Below, one piece after another: positions 34,440 through 45,974 of a stretch of DNA of 64,000 nucleotides. Position numbers and translations under genes: made by a program. The notes under the pieces were generated by a model. The model searched no databases. It saw only the letters and a program-made list of their open reading frames with translations, and was not told the origin of the DNA. How positions within the stretch are numbered: position 1 is the stretch's first letter; each line of letters begins with the position of its first letter. Source of the DNA: Trichaptum fuscoviolaceum (lineage: Eukaryota > Basidiomycota > Agaricomycetes > Hymenochaetales > Trichaptaceae); contig CAJSYZ010000002.1 in the NCBI GenBank assembly GCA_910574455.1, forward strand, positions 2,877,671 to 2,941,670, in the 5' to 3' direction.

Positions 34440-35207
34440 ATGGAAATGAAAATTGTGACTGTAGAGTAGCATTGACCAACCCATGTAAATCACATACAGT
34501 CAACATTTACATAACAACAGAACAGAAAAGCGGATATCAACTAGCCAAGAAAACGAAATGACGATTCCCCGCTTCAACGAGTCCTAGAAGGAAGGCAAAA
34601 AGTAATGGCGTTAGCTTAATGAACGTCTTCCAGATAGATAGACAAGAAGAGTCAGTATTAGCATGGTATGCTCATCAATTCCCGTCCTTTAGATGGGTAT
34701 CAGGGCTTGACTTCTATTTTATTCATCATTCTGTCGTAGCTTGAGGGAGACACTCACAAGGTTCAGAAGACTGCCAGGAAATTCTGAGTTAAGGAGCACA
34801 AGGTCAGTGAACGATAAAAATGGACGTTTGAGGGAATGCTCAGAAATTTGGGTATATGAAGAAAATTCATTAGCAGAAGCTTCGACGTAGCGATTCTTTC
34901 TTTTTTCTCGTCTCGGCAGTGATGAAGAGGACAAATACTCACAGCTACGAGTCAAGGATGTAAAGAGAGAAGGAAGAGTATTGCTTAGTAGCTGATAGCA
35001 GCGCATCGCATGCAACGAGGAAAAAAGTTTGGGATGAAGACGCGTTTATAAACAGTTGAAATAGTTGAGGGCCGGCGTCTGCCGCTTTGGTACACGCACG
35101 ACCCGTAAGCAGGCACTGACCACTGAAGGGAGTTCATCACCTTCGACGGCCACCACGTCCTCCCTTTGTAACTCTTCCTGACCTGCTTCACCGTCAGCAC
35201 GTCGTCG
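34440..35207. other. Unassigned 768-base gap, possible small minus-strand transcript
   Basis: On minus there is a TATA-like GTTTATAAAC near 35045, then CT-rich sequence and several GT/AG pairs. A final frame near 34530-34590 could encode a short tail. I could not build a recognisable protein. Confidence 0.3.
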
Positions 35208-36499
35208 ATGGCGAACCTTATACATCCTACTCCTCAGTTTGGCTTCCGCACAGACTCAGTCAACCATTCGCCAGCTCTTGGATTTGGCTTTGGACTCTCG
35301 CCTGCTGCCGCAATTCCTGGATGGCAGCCTCCACACACTCTGCAGTCCCCAAGTCATCTCTCGTCTCTTTCGAGTTTGAACCCCGCAAGCAGTCCTTCGC
35401 ATCCCAGAGTAACGCACAAGCGCAGACATGAAGATGAGGACCGTGATGAATCGATGGACAGGAGCCCGACACCCGAGCGCAGGCCCGTGAGGCGCATGAT
35501 CCAGAAACGGGCACGAGTCACAGAGTCTGGCTCAAATGAGAGTGGCGAGGAACACAACAATAAGCCTGACAAGGAGAAGAAGCTGTCTGGGGGCGAGTCG
35601 GGCGACGGAGTGGATGTTGGGATGTTACTTGGTATGCTTACGCCTTGAACTGTTGGCTGTCTTTGTCTTATGCCGTATATTCTTTTAATTATGCAGCTAG
35701 CCTCCCACCCCAATCATTACTTCCAATCTTGACTTCTCTGCTCTCGACCCACCCGACGCTCAAGCCCATCGTGTTGTCTTTGATTCCCCGTCCGACTTTA
35801 GATACTGCTATGAACGCACTCAATCAATCTATGAAGAAGCTGCGGGAAGCCTATCCTTATTCAACCTCCTTCGCCTCGCCCTTCTCCCAGAACTACGCAT
35901 CAACTTCATTTGGATTTGGGAGTAGCGCTTTTAGTCCTGGGCACGTAACTCCTACACCGTCGTCCTCTGGGTTCGGGCGAATCTCTACACCGAATTCGCA
36001 GAGTGGCATGCGGGACTCATATGTCCAGTCTCGACTTCGCCCCCATATCGCCGATTACGTTTCGACCGCCTTATCTTATTTGCCGTACTTTTCGCACTCC
36101 TCTGACTCCAACTCATCGTCTCTTGGCAAGGAGAAGGTAGTTACCCATCCGACGGAGACATTCTGTTACCTATCCTCCATCACCGACCACCTCATTTCAC
36201 AACCACCGCTCTCACAGTCCATGTTAGCCCCCCTCCTTCTTCCTCGGCTAATGCAGGAGTGGGTTGCGTGGGTCGACAGGATTGATCAGTACGTAAACGA
36301 AGAAGCAGGCTTATTTGGAAGGGAAGTAGCACAGAATTGGATAAAGACCTTGGAAGGATACGCAGATACTAAAATCCAGGGAGCGAACGAGGAGATGGAG
36401 CGTGGTTTCAAGGATGTTCGAGACAAATGGATCTCACGCGTAGGCTGGCTCGTTGGCCGACGTGAAGTACATCGAATGGAAGAAGAAGAAGAACTTTAA
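35208..36499 (+). CDS. STS1: Sts1/Cut8, tethering factor for nuclear proteasomes
   Basis: Anchors 26S proteasomes at the nuclear envelope, needed for chromosome segregation. The N-terminus has a nuclear signal (THKRRHEDEDRDE, RRPVRRMIQKRAR). One intron follows GMLL and joins ASLPPQSLLPILTSLLSTHP. The Cut8 signature follows: KPIVLSLIPRPTLDTAMNAL, then NQSMKKLREAYPYS. The six-helix bundle continues through RPHIADYVSTALSYLPYF, LAPLLLPRLMQEWVAWVDRI and AGLFGREVAQNWIKTLEGYA. The acidic C-terminus ends at TAA 36497-36499. Length (about 410 aa) suits the family. Confidence 0.88.
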
Positions 36500-36794
36500 T
36501 ATCTTTCGCACCTGCTTCAGTTGAAAATTGCGCTTGGGCTAACATACTTGTCTAGCAGTTGCTTTTTACCCGTTTTAAACTTTGGATCGCTTCATTTAGA
36601 CGACACATGTTTACGACTGTTCTCCATGGTTTCTTTGCACGTACATTTTTGCCTCATACTCATCATCATCCCGACCGTTCACTGTACCACTCATGATCTC
36701 TACATTTTGCATTACTGCTGTTCATTGACAAACATGCTTTTATTCACTATTGCAACGTGTGCTTTTAAGGCCAATACGCGAACAAGCGTCAACA

Positions 36795-37346
36795 ACTAGT
36801 ACAGGAGTTTCTCAATAGCATCTTTGATAGCCTTGATCTGGCTATTCAGCTCATTCGTCTCGTTGGTGGTCACGCTAGCTGCGATGACAGGCCTTGCAAC
36901 ACCGCAAGCACGCCCTAAGGCGGTCTTGGACGGGACATACACGTAAGGGACGTTCTAAAACAACAGGGAATGGTAAGCCAGCTTGCATGGCATAAGGATG
37001 TGACCTGAAACTAGCCTTGTCCTCGCAGAGCAAAGGTAAATGCAGCAGAATCTCAATGGGCTCCGTGTCGGCAGTGAGGATGATGATCTCAGCGATGCCT
37101 CGATTTAACGTCTTCGTGGCTAGAGGTATGTTTGAGCAGGTTGATTAAGTAGTTGACGTATTAGAGCACACCTTCGTTAGCACCTTTCTTAAGCTGCTTA
37201 TACTGCGATGCCTGTTGAACGAGGTCTAAAATCTACAGAGTGTTTGATTAGTTCAAATGCACCATCAGAAAAACGTGGTTGACTCGCCTGATTCGTGAGC
37301 GTAGCATTTGCCACTGGCCATGCCTTTCCCTTCTGTTGATCTGCCA
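36795..37346 (-). CDS. SNU13: Snu13 / 15.5K, L7Ae-family U4 and box C/D RNA-binding protein
   Basis: Binds kink-turns in U4 snRNA and box C/D snoRNAs. The spliced protein is about 126 aa: [100 protein letters not shown], ending [12 protein letters not shown]. The RNA-contact segment [12 protein letters not shown] and the RACGV motif are intact. Introns 1 (37233-37287, donor GCGAGT) and 3 (36955-37015, donor GCTAGT) begin with GC; intron 2 begins with GT. The frame only works with the GC donors. Confidence 0.93.
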
Positions 37347-37575
37347 TTGTTGTGTTGTTGCTGCGACCTCACACTTCAGATCCTTGGTCGGGGTGAATGG
37401 AGGAGAGAACAAAAAAAGTGACTCCTCCATGGGCGCGAGAGCCAAGTATAGAACTTCATTAGGCGCCCGCTAGAAATAGTAGTGAACTCGCACGAATGCG
37501 AGTCCGCCGACAAAAAGTTGACGTTGGCCAGCAGCCTCTGCAAAGGCGGTCTACGTTCATTCATTGAACCCATGC

Positions 37576-39403
37576 ATGCTTCAACATGCTCTCCGCAACA
37601 ACGTGCGGAGTCGCATCGCCGCCAATATCTCTGTTTTGCGCTGTCTGAGCCGCACCTCTGCAGGTCAGCTTGCGTCCAAAAGTTCCCCTTCATTTGCCCC
37701 CATTCGTTATAGGCATAGCGATGACGATGTCTGGCCTGTAAACCACCCTGAGAGGTACGCTACAATGTATGATCGCACATCTATCTTGAAACTCATAGAA
37801 AATATTGGGTCCGCGCAGCTCGTCGGCCACTGCAGATCGCCCTGTTTTTCCTGAGGTCGAGCAGCGCATGGCAGACCCTCTGTGTGTCCCGCTCGACGAT
37901 TATTCACACCAGGCGAAAAGTGTTGGCCATGCTCAGGATCACTGGGACGGCCAGAGAGTTGCAGCTAAGAGTGAAGCCTCGGAAACCAGGCTAAGCAGGG
38001 CTCAAGAATGCTGCGAAATGAACCGCGACACATGGGCGAATGTCTGCACGTTAGGCGAGCCCGATATGTTCGTAGGCGACGAGTCACTCAATTATGATTG
38101 CGGCTACGATCCGGATCCTCAATGGATCTCCTCTAATGAACTACGAGGCGTGCTCAAGTCTGCGCTGCCTATTCCTTTCGCGCCCCCGAGTATCCCACGG
38201 CTCTTAAACCCATCCACACCAGAACAGCTAGTGCTCAGACTACAGCAGGCTCTGACGTTCACACCGATCCCTTCGTTACCACGTCTGGTGCGCTATCATA
38301 ATGAATATCTGTCGCTTCAGTCTGCAGCTTCTTTTAATCTCCTGATTCAACTTGCTATTCGTCATACGGCATATGGACTCGCGAAGCGGCTCTTGCTCGT
38401 CATGGAAGCAAATCGTATACGTTCGGACGAGGAAACCACGATCCTGTTTGTCAGACTTCTTGTCAGAACGGGCGACTGGCTACGTGCTTGGAGGATCGTC
38501 CGTGACGAGTCTACGCGCACTGGCAGCGAAACGTCTGGCAACCTTTGGCTTGAACTCCTTGGACGTCTTGAACACGAGGAGTTTCGTCCCAGAAATCTGC
38601 GGGATCTGGGGGACCATTCTGAACCAAATCCGTCAGCGATACGCCCCGCGAGGACCGAGGGGGGTCGACGAGATGAACAGCTATCGCATCTGGAGTGGCA
38701 ATCGCACGTCACTGCATCATCCCTCGAGTCTCTTTTACCAGCGAAGAGCCTTCCATCCGATCGTTTCATATACGTAGTTGTGCAGCATCTTCTCAGGAAC
38801 TCCCAGACGAAAAAAGCATGCGATCTGACACTCATGTGGCTTTCCCGACTGCCTCGGTGCCTTGGCCTTCCACAACGGCGTCGTTGTATGAAGGTACTCC
38901 ATCTCCATTTGGGCCTGTCTGGAACGGGTGCCCGGGTACATTTTGAGGGCCGCAAACTGGTCGATAAGGTCGTGAAACTGCGCCCTTGCCTGCGTCCGAC
39001 GTCGTCGACCCTATATCTCCTGTTGCGCAGCCTCAGGCATGTCAAGAAAAACCCTACGTTTTATGCGCTACAGCTGGTAAACGCGTTTCGGAAACGGTGG
39101 TCTGACGCAATCATAGACAGACGTGTTAGGCGGTGCATCGTTCACATCGCTGTGAAGGAAGGACGGATGAAGGTAGCGCAAAAATGGCTCTTAGCAGAGA
39201 TGCGCGCGGAAGACGGGCGGGAAATCCTGCTTACTGCACGTCATGCGTTCGGTGAGGAACAGGTCAAGCCGCCGACCAGACCGAGGAGACCACCTCAACG
39301 CCAGCTTATGCCCGGAATCTCCTTGGAGAGCCGTCAGTGGCGATGGTTGAAGAGGAGGTTTTGGCGAAGAGCTTCTCAGCATCATGGGAGACTGCGAGAT
39401 TAA
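37576..39403 (+). CDS. Mitochondrial helical-repeat (PPR-like) protein
   Basis: The start MLQHALRNNVRSRIAANISV with further Arg, Ser and Ala looks like a mitochondrial presequence. An intron with a GTATGA donor (about 37765) and GCGCAG acceptor joins HPERYAT to SSATADRPVFPEVEQ. The rest is one long exon of helical hairpins, for example AASFNLLIQLAIRHTAYGLA, FVRLLVRTGDWLRAWRIV, IYVVVQHLLRNSQTKKACDL and LYLLLRSLRHVKKNP. These resemble degenerate PPR units. The C-terminus is basic (RQWRWLKRRFWRRASQHHGR). About 590 residues. A role in mitochondrial RNA or translation is inferred from fold and targeting only. Confidence 0.6.
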
Positions 39404-41463
39404 TCCTACGCCTTTCTTGAGGGCCATGGCTGAGTTACGTCGCTGATCTGCTCTGTAGCCCAGCGTGTATGGCATTCGATACGCTGGGGGAACAAGATGA
39501 AGCTTCATCAGACGCGCGGTTTCCTTTCCGGCTATTATCTTCACCATGGCCTATCTATTTCCCCCCATGATGGGTCTTACTGCATTCGCATGGTGTAGGT
39601 TACATACCGTCATCATCGTCGCCCTTCGTTGCGTGTAGGCAGCTCGAGTATACCCACAGCAGTCCATTGCATTCGCGTGCCTAAAGGATGTCCAAAAGCC
39701 ACTCATCGTGCTCTTTCTGAACAACCCTGTGGTTCATCGCTGCACTATGAATACACTGAAATGATCCTCGTCACTCGGACATACGCGTTGCGTTTTCGTT
39801 CGGAACCCTCCACCCTTGGCACTGATCACCCAGGGATAAACTCCTCCCCCCTTTTGACTTTTGGGTAGTGGCTGGGTCTCCGGCGGTTTGTGTTACCGTC
39901 CACGTGTGCTCGTCGTATTTCTTCTCTTCGCTCCCCGATAGATCGAGAGTTTGGAGCTATGTGTGCTTAGAGGGCCCGGACTAGCGACCTGGAAATATAG
40001 CCGTCAACGCCTACGCCATAGTCTGTCTGTCTGTCTTTCCAGGAATGATCGAAGGCAAAAAGGAACTGAAGTGGGCGTGAAGGCTCTTCGACAAACGCCG
40101 CAACGGAATAAAACGGAAACAAATGACAGCTTTACAAGACGTTCCTCCGCCTGGTACTCCTACCACAAGTCAATGGACCGGAAGAAAGGATATGTCCAGG
40201 GACGCCGACGACGAAAAGAAGAAAAATACACACCGGTGTTTCAGAGCAAGGCAGGAGGATGGAATTACGTTTCGTACGGAATGCAGGGGGGGTCAACATA
40301 CTGCGGGTAGAGAAAATGGATGATCGGTACTCACGAGAGGGTACGCTCGTCGCGGTGCTCAGTGCCGTCATTTGGACCACCCCCATGCCACGGTTCGCTC
40401 ATTTTGAGGACAAGGAATGACGAATGGGCCGAGTCAGGAAATCCTACTACTCATTTTCTACTCATTTTGGAAAACCAAGTGGAGGTTTTTTGCAACCGCA
40501 CCGGGGATGCTCAACTTGGATACTTATGGTATGGTATCGCCCATGCTTGTCCCGAAGACTAGGAGTCACAAAGGAGATCGTTGAAATATATCTGTACATA
40601 AGGAATGTAACGGCGATGTAAGGAAAATCACAATATCTGGTGTTCGGTACAGAATAAGGAACATACGAAAGGCCACCTCCATAACTTGAACTGCGCGCAT
40701 CATGGAAATATTCGGTTCAGCTACGCGCACTTAGGCGAGGCTAGAGCAATCTCTGCGGTATTGAAGTTGAGTACTTACTATAAAGTATCTGAATTGTAGT
40801 GGTACCTTAGAAGGGGCGCAGTTAGCAGATAAGCGGCTAGCTTAACCTTTGTTTGTTTGTCTCTGCGGATCAGCACTTCTGCTGCCGTTGGTGCCGTGAC
40901 AGCCACGAGCCTATGATCGGTCTGCCGATGGCAAGCTGGACAGCCCGGCGCCTCAGCCGGCATCGTCGGTCTTGGTCAGCGCCTGTGCCGATCCCAAAAA
41001 CGGTAATTGTGAATTTGCTGTACTTTTTCGGCGTCGGCGAGAAATAAAACTGACTTTGGTTTTGAAAGTTGGCTGATCGTCTGTTTTGTGTCCGAGTGCT
41101 TTCCGGCTTCCTCGACATGCACTCTCATGTTTTCTCTGTCACCACTGCAGGGGCACATCCTCGCAGAACTCTCTCCCGCCCCGCTGTCTGCTACTAGTCC
41201 TGGTCTCTGAACGCTATCATGGCGGTGCACCAGCTTTCGTTCTTCCCTTTATGTAGAGCTCGCCGTTGGTCTAGCTTCAAGTTCACCTCCGTCAACTGTC
41301 ATCGTCTGCTTCCAAATTAACTCTCCAAATGTCCATTTCTTTCTCATCTCTGACAAACCTTTTGAGGACATCGCGAAGATCTTGCTCACCGGGAATCTCT
41401 TAAATACGATGTCGATGGCCAGACAGCACACCTAGCAATCGCCAGTTCTCAGAATTTACAGAC
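39404..41463. other. 2-kb region without a confident gene
   Basis: Frames are short on both strands and none carries a recognised motif. A small CTGT/GTCT repeat lies near 40021. Upstream exons of the Rex4-like gene may lie at its right end, but I could not connect any. Confidence 0.5.
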
Positions 41464-42606
41464 ATGAGCCAAGATCCAGACAAGTATGCGCGTTTTGTCG
41501 TCTTTGTCTCCCCAATTTCCTGCTCATATCGTCCTACTCGCCCAGTCGCTTTCTCGCTCTCGGCACAATATGCTGCGGTGTAGGCCCAGGTGGCTCGACA
41601 TCGATGCTTGCGTTAGTCCTTTCGTCCGTCAACTCGTGAGGCACGATCTAACGTCCCCGCCACTCTACCAGGAGAGTCTCCATCGTAAACTATCGAGGAG
41701 CAGTGGTCCTAGACACCTACGTCTGCCCGACGATGCCAGTAACCGACTTCAGGACTGCCACTACCGGAATAGAGGCGGGACATCTCCACCCACGTACGCT
41801 TGTCTTAGACTCAATCACGCTCTGAAACTTCGTGGCTGACCTCGGAGATCGGCTGATTTATGCAGAATCGGCCATGCAATTCAACGCCGTCCAGTCGTTG
41901 GTGGCTGAATGTATCAAGGGGAAAGTCCTAGTTGGCCATGCGTTGTGGCAAGATCTGTCAGGTCTGTAGTCTATGCTTCTCTGAGATTCAGCGCCCACCT
42001 TGTTCTAAATTGCGGTTACCCTGCAGTGCTAGGCATCCCGCATCCAGCGGTCGGTATGTACAAGCCATCTCATCTATTCAATCGGGACATAATAGCGGTC
42101 TCTAATCTGTTTCGTAATTTTGACTTTACCTCCTGGACGCTTTGATTGTGCGTGCTATTTATAGACACGAGGGATGTCGCTTTGTATATGCCATTCCGGA
42201 ACGCGCTTCAGTCGCCTAACCAGATGGTAGGCCTGCAGACCCTAATGTGGCATCTCATGAGGCGCCGTATTCAGTACGGGAAGCTCGACTCGGTGAGTGC
42301 GCCTAAATGACTCCGCCACACTGGCAGGGCGGTGTGACGACTTCCCGCCCCCCCCCCTTTTCGACCTGGGCGCACCTCAATCCCGCATTGCAAATTACTG
42401 ATTTTTTTTCTTACCATACCCTAATACGTGCCCGACGTCGCCGATTGACTCACCCCCGCTGCACCCTGCCTCGTGTTCAGGTGGAGAATGCGCGTGCGGC
42501 TCTGGACTTGTACCGTTCGGACGCGAAGGACTGGGAAAGCGCCATCGCTGGGGGAAAGTGGCCGTGTGCTTTGCCCCCGTCCACGTTTTCGCGGTGTTAC
42601 CTCTGA
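41464..42606 (+). CDS. Rex4/REXO4-like DEDD exonuclease paralogue, catalytic residues lost
   Basis: The spliced protein reads MSQDPDN, RFLALGTICCGVGPGGSTSM, LARVSIVNYRGAVVLDTYV, TATTGIEAGHLHPQSAMQF, KGKVLVGHALWQDLSVLGI, PHPAVDTRDVALYMPFRNA, then NQMVGLQTLMWHLMRRRIQY, and SVENARAALDLYRS. This is the fold of RNA exonuclease 4 (3'-5', rRNA processing). Active family members have DCE in the first motif and HxxxxED in the third. Here the first is GTI and the third reads KLDSVENA, so four of five acidic/His ligands are changed; only the D of WQDL remains. The remaining frame is open across about six introns. It could be a pseudoenzyme or a young pseudogene. The N-terminus may be incomplete. Confidence 0.7.
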
Positions 42607-42955
42607 TTTCGCATACTCCAAGTTCTCGACGATCATTGGCAATGGCTAGGCGCACATACTTTAGAAAATTGTCCCATTTCCACCCTGTTTTTATGTATAT
42701 ATTCCGGGAGACGGCTTTCTTAGATGTCATCTACCTTATCTTGCAAGCGGTGTTTCCCTCCTGTCCATAGAACACTATTCCCGTAGTACTGCTAATATTT
42801 TGGGGCACTCCTTTCAATATGAAAAACTTAACAAATCATTATAACGTTTGAGGCTAAATATAGTCGACTTAACATAGTGAATTAAGTCATTGCGGGGCCA
42901 TCGTTAATGTCTCGTCTACACGGAGAACTTGTAAGCTTGACTCGTTTTAAATATA
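42607..42955. other. Intergenic, convergent tail region
   Basis: 349 bases between the Rex4-like stop (plus) and the carrier stop (minus). It is AT-rich. No gene was seen. Confidence 0.6.
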
Positions 42956-44466
42956 CTAGTGACATCTTGCCTTCTCGGCGCCCATTAGCTTCATCAGGCC
43001 CTCGTATACAAAGAGGGCGCTTGCGTTCACAGGGAAAGCACGGAGTACGACCGGAACCAATCCTCGAACGAACCCTTTGGGACCATCAACACGGAGAATA
43101 GACTTCGCTACTGCATACGCGGATTCTCGCTTGCTATTCAATGGCGCTGCCATCATTCGGCTTTTCAATTGGCGGGACAAGGGAACGCATCTTAGATGCA
43201 TCTTCGGAAGTCGTGAGGATCAGAGGATCATCTTACTTTTTAACGTTGTCGGCTGGAATTGCCATAAACCAAAACCCGAAGGAGGCTAGACCGCCGGACA
43301 TGAATGTGGACAGCCCTTCGCCAATCTACGAATGTTGTAAGTGGGAAAACGGGTGCTTTTGTCCGGCATATTTCTGACCTCTAAACGGGTCCCCTTTAGA
43401 TTGCCGAAGCTTCGCATGAGTATCTGCAGAGAAAAAGAAAAAGGGTGATTTTGTAGTTAATTGACGCTGAGAGCACACTACACAAAGAGAGCAAGAGAGT
43501 ACCTCATATCCCATGAACATCCACATGAAATTACTGCGGAATAACAAACTTCCCCCAAAGCCACTCCAGAGACCGAACACTCCTTGGCTTTGCACAATTC
43601 GCCTCGCACAATGGATTGGACCCCTGAATTCGCGGTCTGCTGTTGACCGTTGAAGCTGGAGCTGGAGCTTCACTTGGACGTAATGTGAGAACGACACGTC
43701 AAGGTGAACGTTGGAAAGGATTGCGCCATACCTTTCACCAGTTCAACAGGCGTCGCCACAAGTGCACTTCAGCAAAGGTATTAAAGCGGAATATGAGCAT
43801 TCTGTTCGCAATTAAATGCGATTCGCATACCTCGTCCAACCCGCAAACAAGCCAGCGAGGCCATGAGCTGGAACGGTTAACCGTCGTTTATCTGAGCCCG
43901 GAACAGCTTCGGTCATCCCTTGTCTCATCAGAAAGAGTCGATAGTTGTGTAGAGATCCCAGCAGCACCGAGTCTATTGCACTCCACCCGACTGCTGGAGG
44001 CGTAGCACCCTTGTATAAAGCCAAAACGCCTTCGTTTCGAACTGTTCGCAGAAAACAATCTATAGCACCTTTGTAGGTACCCGCCGGCGAGCACTGGAGA
44101 CGGGTTTTGACCGTGTCAAACCTTACGCGATAAAATTTGTTTTACATTAGCACTGTGGATCAAAGCTTAGCTTCGAAGGTGCTCAATGCAGTACCAGGGA
44201 GAGAAAGAAGGGATACCTTGTATAGTGAACGGTAGATTAATGTTCCATTACCCATGTCCAACAGCAACCTATTTCAGATATATGAATTTCTTGCTCATAT
44301 GAGGGGGATAGTGGCTTGATGACCTTCGTTAAGCCTACTCGTAGGAAGGTAACAATGAGCGGAAGTAAACGTCTGCCACGGACGATAATTTGCTCTCACC
44401 ACTGCCAGTCCCGGCTATCATGCCCACGATTCGTAACTGATTTCCCCCGGTAGCATTTTCACTCAT
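42956..44466 (-). CDS. Mitochondrial carrier family (SLC25) transporter
   Basis: An inner-membrane metabolite carrier with three tandem repeats. The start is MSENATGGNQLRIVGMIAG (44466). Repeat 1: GLTKVAVGHGFDTVKTRLQC and YKGAIDCFLRTVRNEGVLAL, then YKGATPPAVGWSAIDSVLLG. Repeat 2: VAPVELVKVKLQLQLQ and FRGPIHCARRIVQSQGVFGL. Repeat 3: MSGGLASFGFWFMAIPADNV, KNRMMAAPLNS, and GFVRGLVPVVLRAFPVNASA. The second and third PxxxxK signatures are intact (PVELVK, PADNVK). In the first the expected Pro reads as Gly across a splice junction. About seven introns. The overall pattern resembles acylcarnitine/amino-acid type carriers, but the substrate cannot be assigned. Confidence 0.82.
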
Positions 44467-44886
44467 TGAGTTCTCTGTAGTGTGAATTAAGCCTGAGATA
44501 ACTTAAAGTGTTAGCATGCGTTCAGATACGAAGAGCTAGAGGATAGGATGGTTTGACTCGAACATAGCTCAGGATAGAACGAAGGGACGATGCCAAGTCT
44601 CGTCATTCTGAGCCGGAATATTCCGGAGTAATTTGTAATCAATGGCGTCGATCATTTACTGTATTTGAATTCTTCGAATTAGGAAGTCTCTATTTATAGT
44701 AGTAGTACTAATAAGCCATGATTGTATTACGTGTAACTTCGGCGGATGTGAGGTTGCCCCCGACTTCCAACTCAGTTCACGTTTGACTGGCAACCTCCAC
44801 GCTGGCTCCCTTGTATCCTAATCTCTTGGGCTAAATAACACTTTTACTGCGAAACATTGCTGTCAAAGCTTTTGTGCAAGAAAGAC
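44467..44886. promoter_or_regulatory. Divergent promoter region between carrier and RING-CH genes
   Basis: 420 bases between oppositely oriented starts. AT-rich stretches near 44690-44710. No specific site was identified. Confidence 0.45.
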
Positions 44887-45864
44887 ATGAACCAGGCTGC
44901 GGAAGAGAAGCAATGCAGAATATGTCTTGATGGTCCCGACCCCGAGCTTGGTAGACTCTTCTCTCCTTGTCAGTGTTCAGGATCCATCAGAGTACGTGCA
45001 CGGTGCCTTTTCTTGAAGTCTCTATAAGTCTAAACTCGCCCTTGTCAGTATGTACATGTGAAGTGCTTGCAACAGTGGCGAAAGGTGTCTCGCTCGCAGA
45101 GTGCCTTCTACCAATGTCCCCAATGCCATTATAAATATAGGTTCTCAAGAACCTCCGCATTCGGAATCGCTTCCAACCACTGTATGTATACGACCGATAT
45201 CATGGAATCTATCTCTAGCAGCTAATTCGAACGCCAATTAATAGTATTTATTGCGTCATTGGCAGTATTTCTCTTTACATGGATTGTTTATTTCGCATCT
45301 TTCCTGGCAACGTACTTCATGGACGACATCGATGCACCCCCGAGCTCTGCAACAAGCTTTTCCATCTTTTATGGCTACTGGGTGTCGCCCACGCAAGTTG
45401 CGGCTAACCTTATACGCATGGCACTGCGCGTAATCAGGGATGAAGATATTATCTTCGAGGAGAATTTGCTGAAGCCAAACCAGCCGTTGCCCGCGGATTT
45501 CGTTCCCCGCCCTCGCGGTTTCTTCGCAAACTTCCTTCGCCGGGTAGTCATTGGAATACCAGTTGTTGGAGTAGCTTCGCTAGTCCAATTTCTGTTGTCA
45601 ATGTCGATGCTGGGACCATTTCATTTCCTCACACAATTACGCGGGAGAAACAGAAGAGATAGCAGCAGAGACATAGCGACCATTCTCGTATTGATTGCCA
45701 TCATCTACGGCGCTTTTCGGTTTGTTCTAGTATCTTCTTCGTACCCTTTTCTACTGATTAACGAACTTATTCTCAGCGCATTACGAGGAGTATATCGTGT
45801 AACAGAGAGAGCTGCGGTATACATTCTTTCTCAAGCAGAGGATGCCATTCTTGAAGTTCGATAA
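44887..45864 (+). CDS. RING-CH (MARCH-type) membrane E3 ubiquitin ligase
   Basis: The N-terminus has a C4HC3 RING variant: CRICLDG, CQCSGSIR, YVHVKCLQQWRK, CPQCHYKY, with two introns inside. The C-terminus is membrane-embedded: a first helix around FIASLAVFLFTWIVYFASFL, a second GIPVVGVASLVQFLLSMSML, a third DIATILVLIAIIYGAFRFVL, then a final amphipathic segment ending EDAILEVR. MARCH ligases ubiquitinate membrane proteins in the ER or endosomes. The start at MNQAAEEKQ (44887) leaves only nine residues before the finger, as is common for the family. Convergent with the nucleoporin gene. Confidence 0.87.
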
Positions 45865-45974
45865 GTATTTTACCAAATTAACTCCCAATCTACGCATTCA
45901 CATAACCGCATCTTGCATTGCATACATGTGGAACATATTGATGCATGGACTGTACACTATGTATCTACTATCAT

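Noticed and set aside
38362..39045. 227-codon minus-strand ORF rich in Arg and Ser
   Set aside because: Lies fully antisense to the long helical-repeat exon. Its composition is that of a shadow frame.
39191..39547. 118-codon minus ORF overlapping the end of the helical-repeat gene
   Set aside because: No motif and mostly antisense overlap; no evidence that it is a gene.
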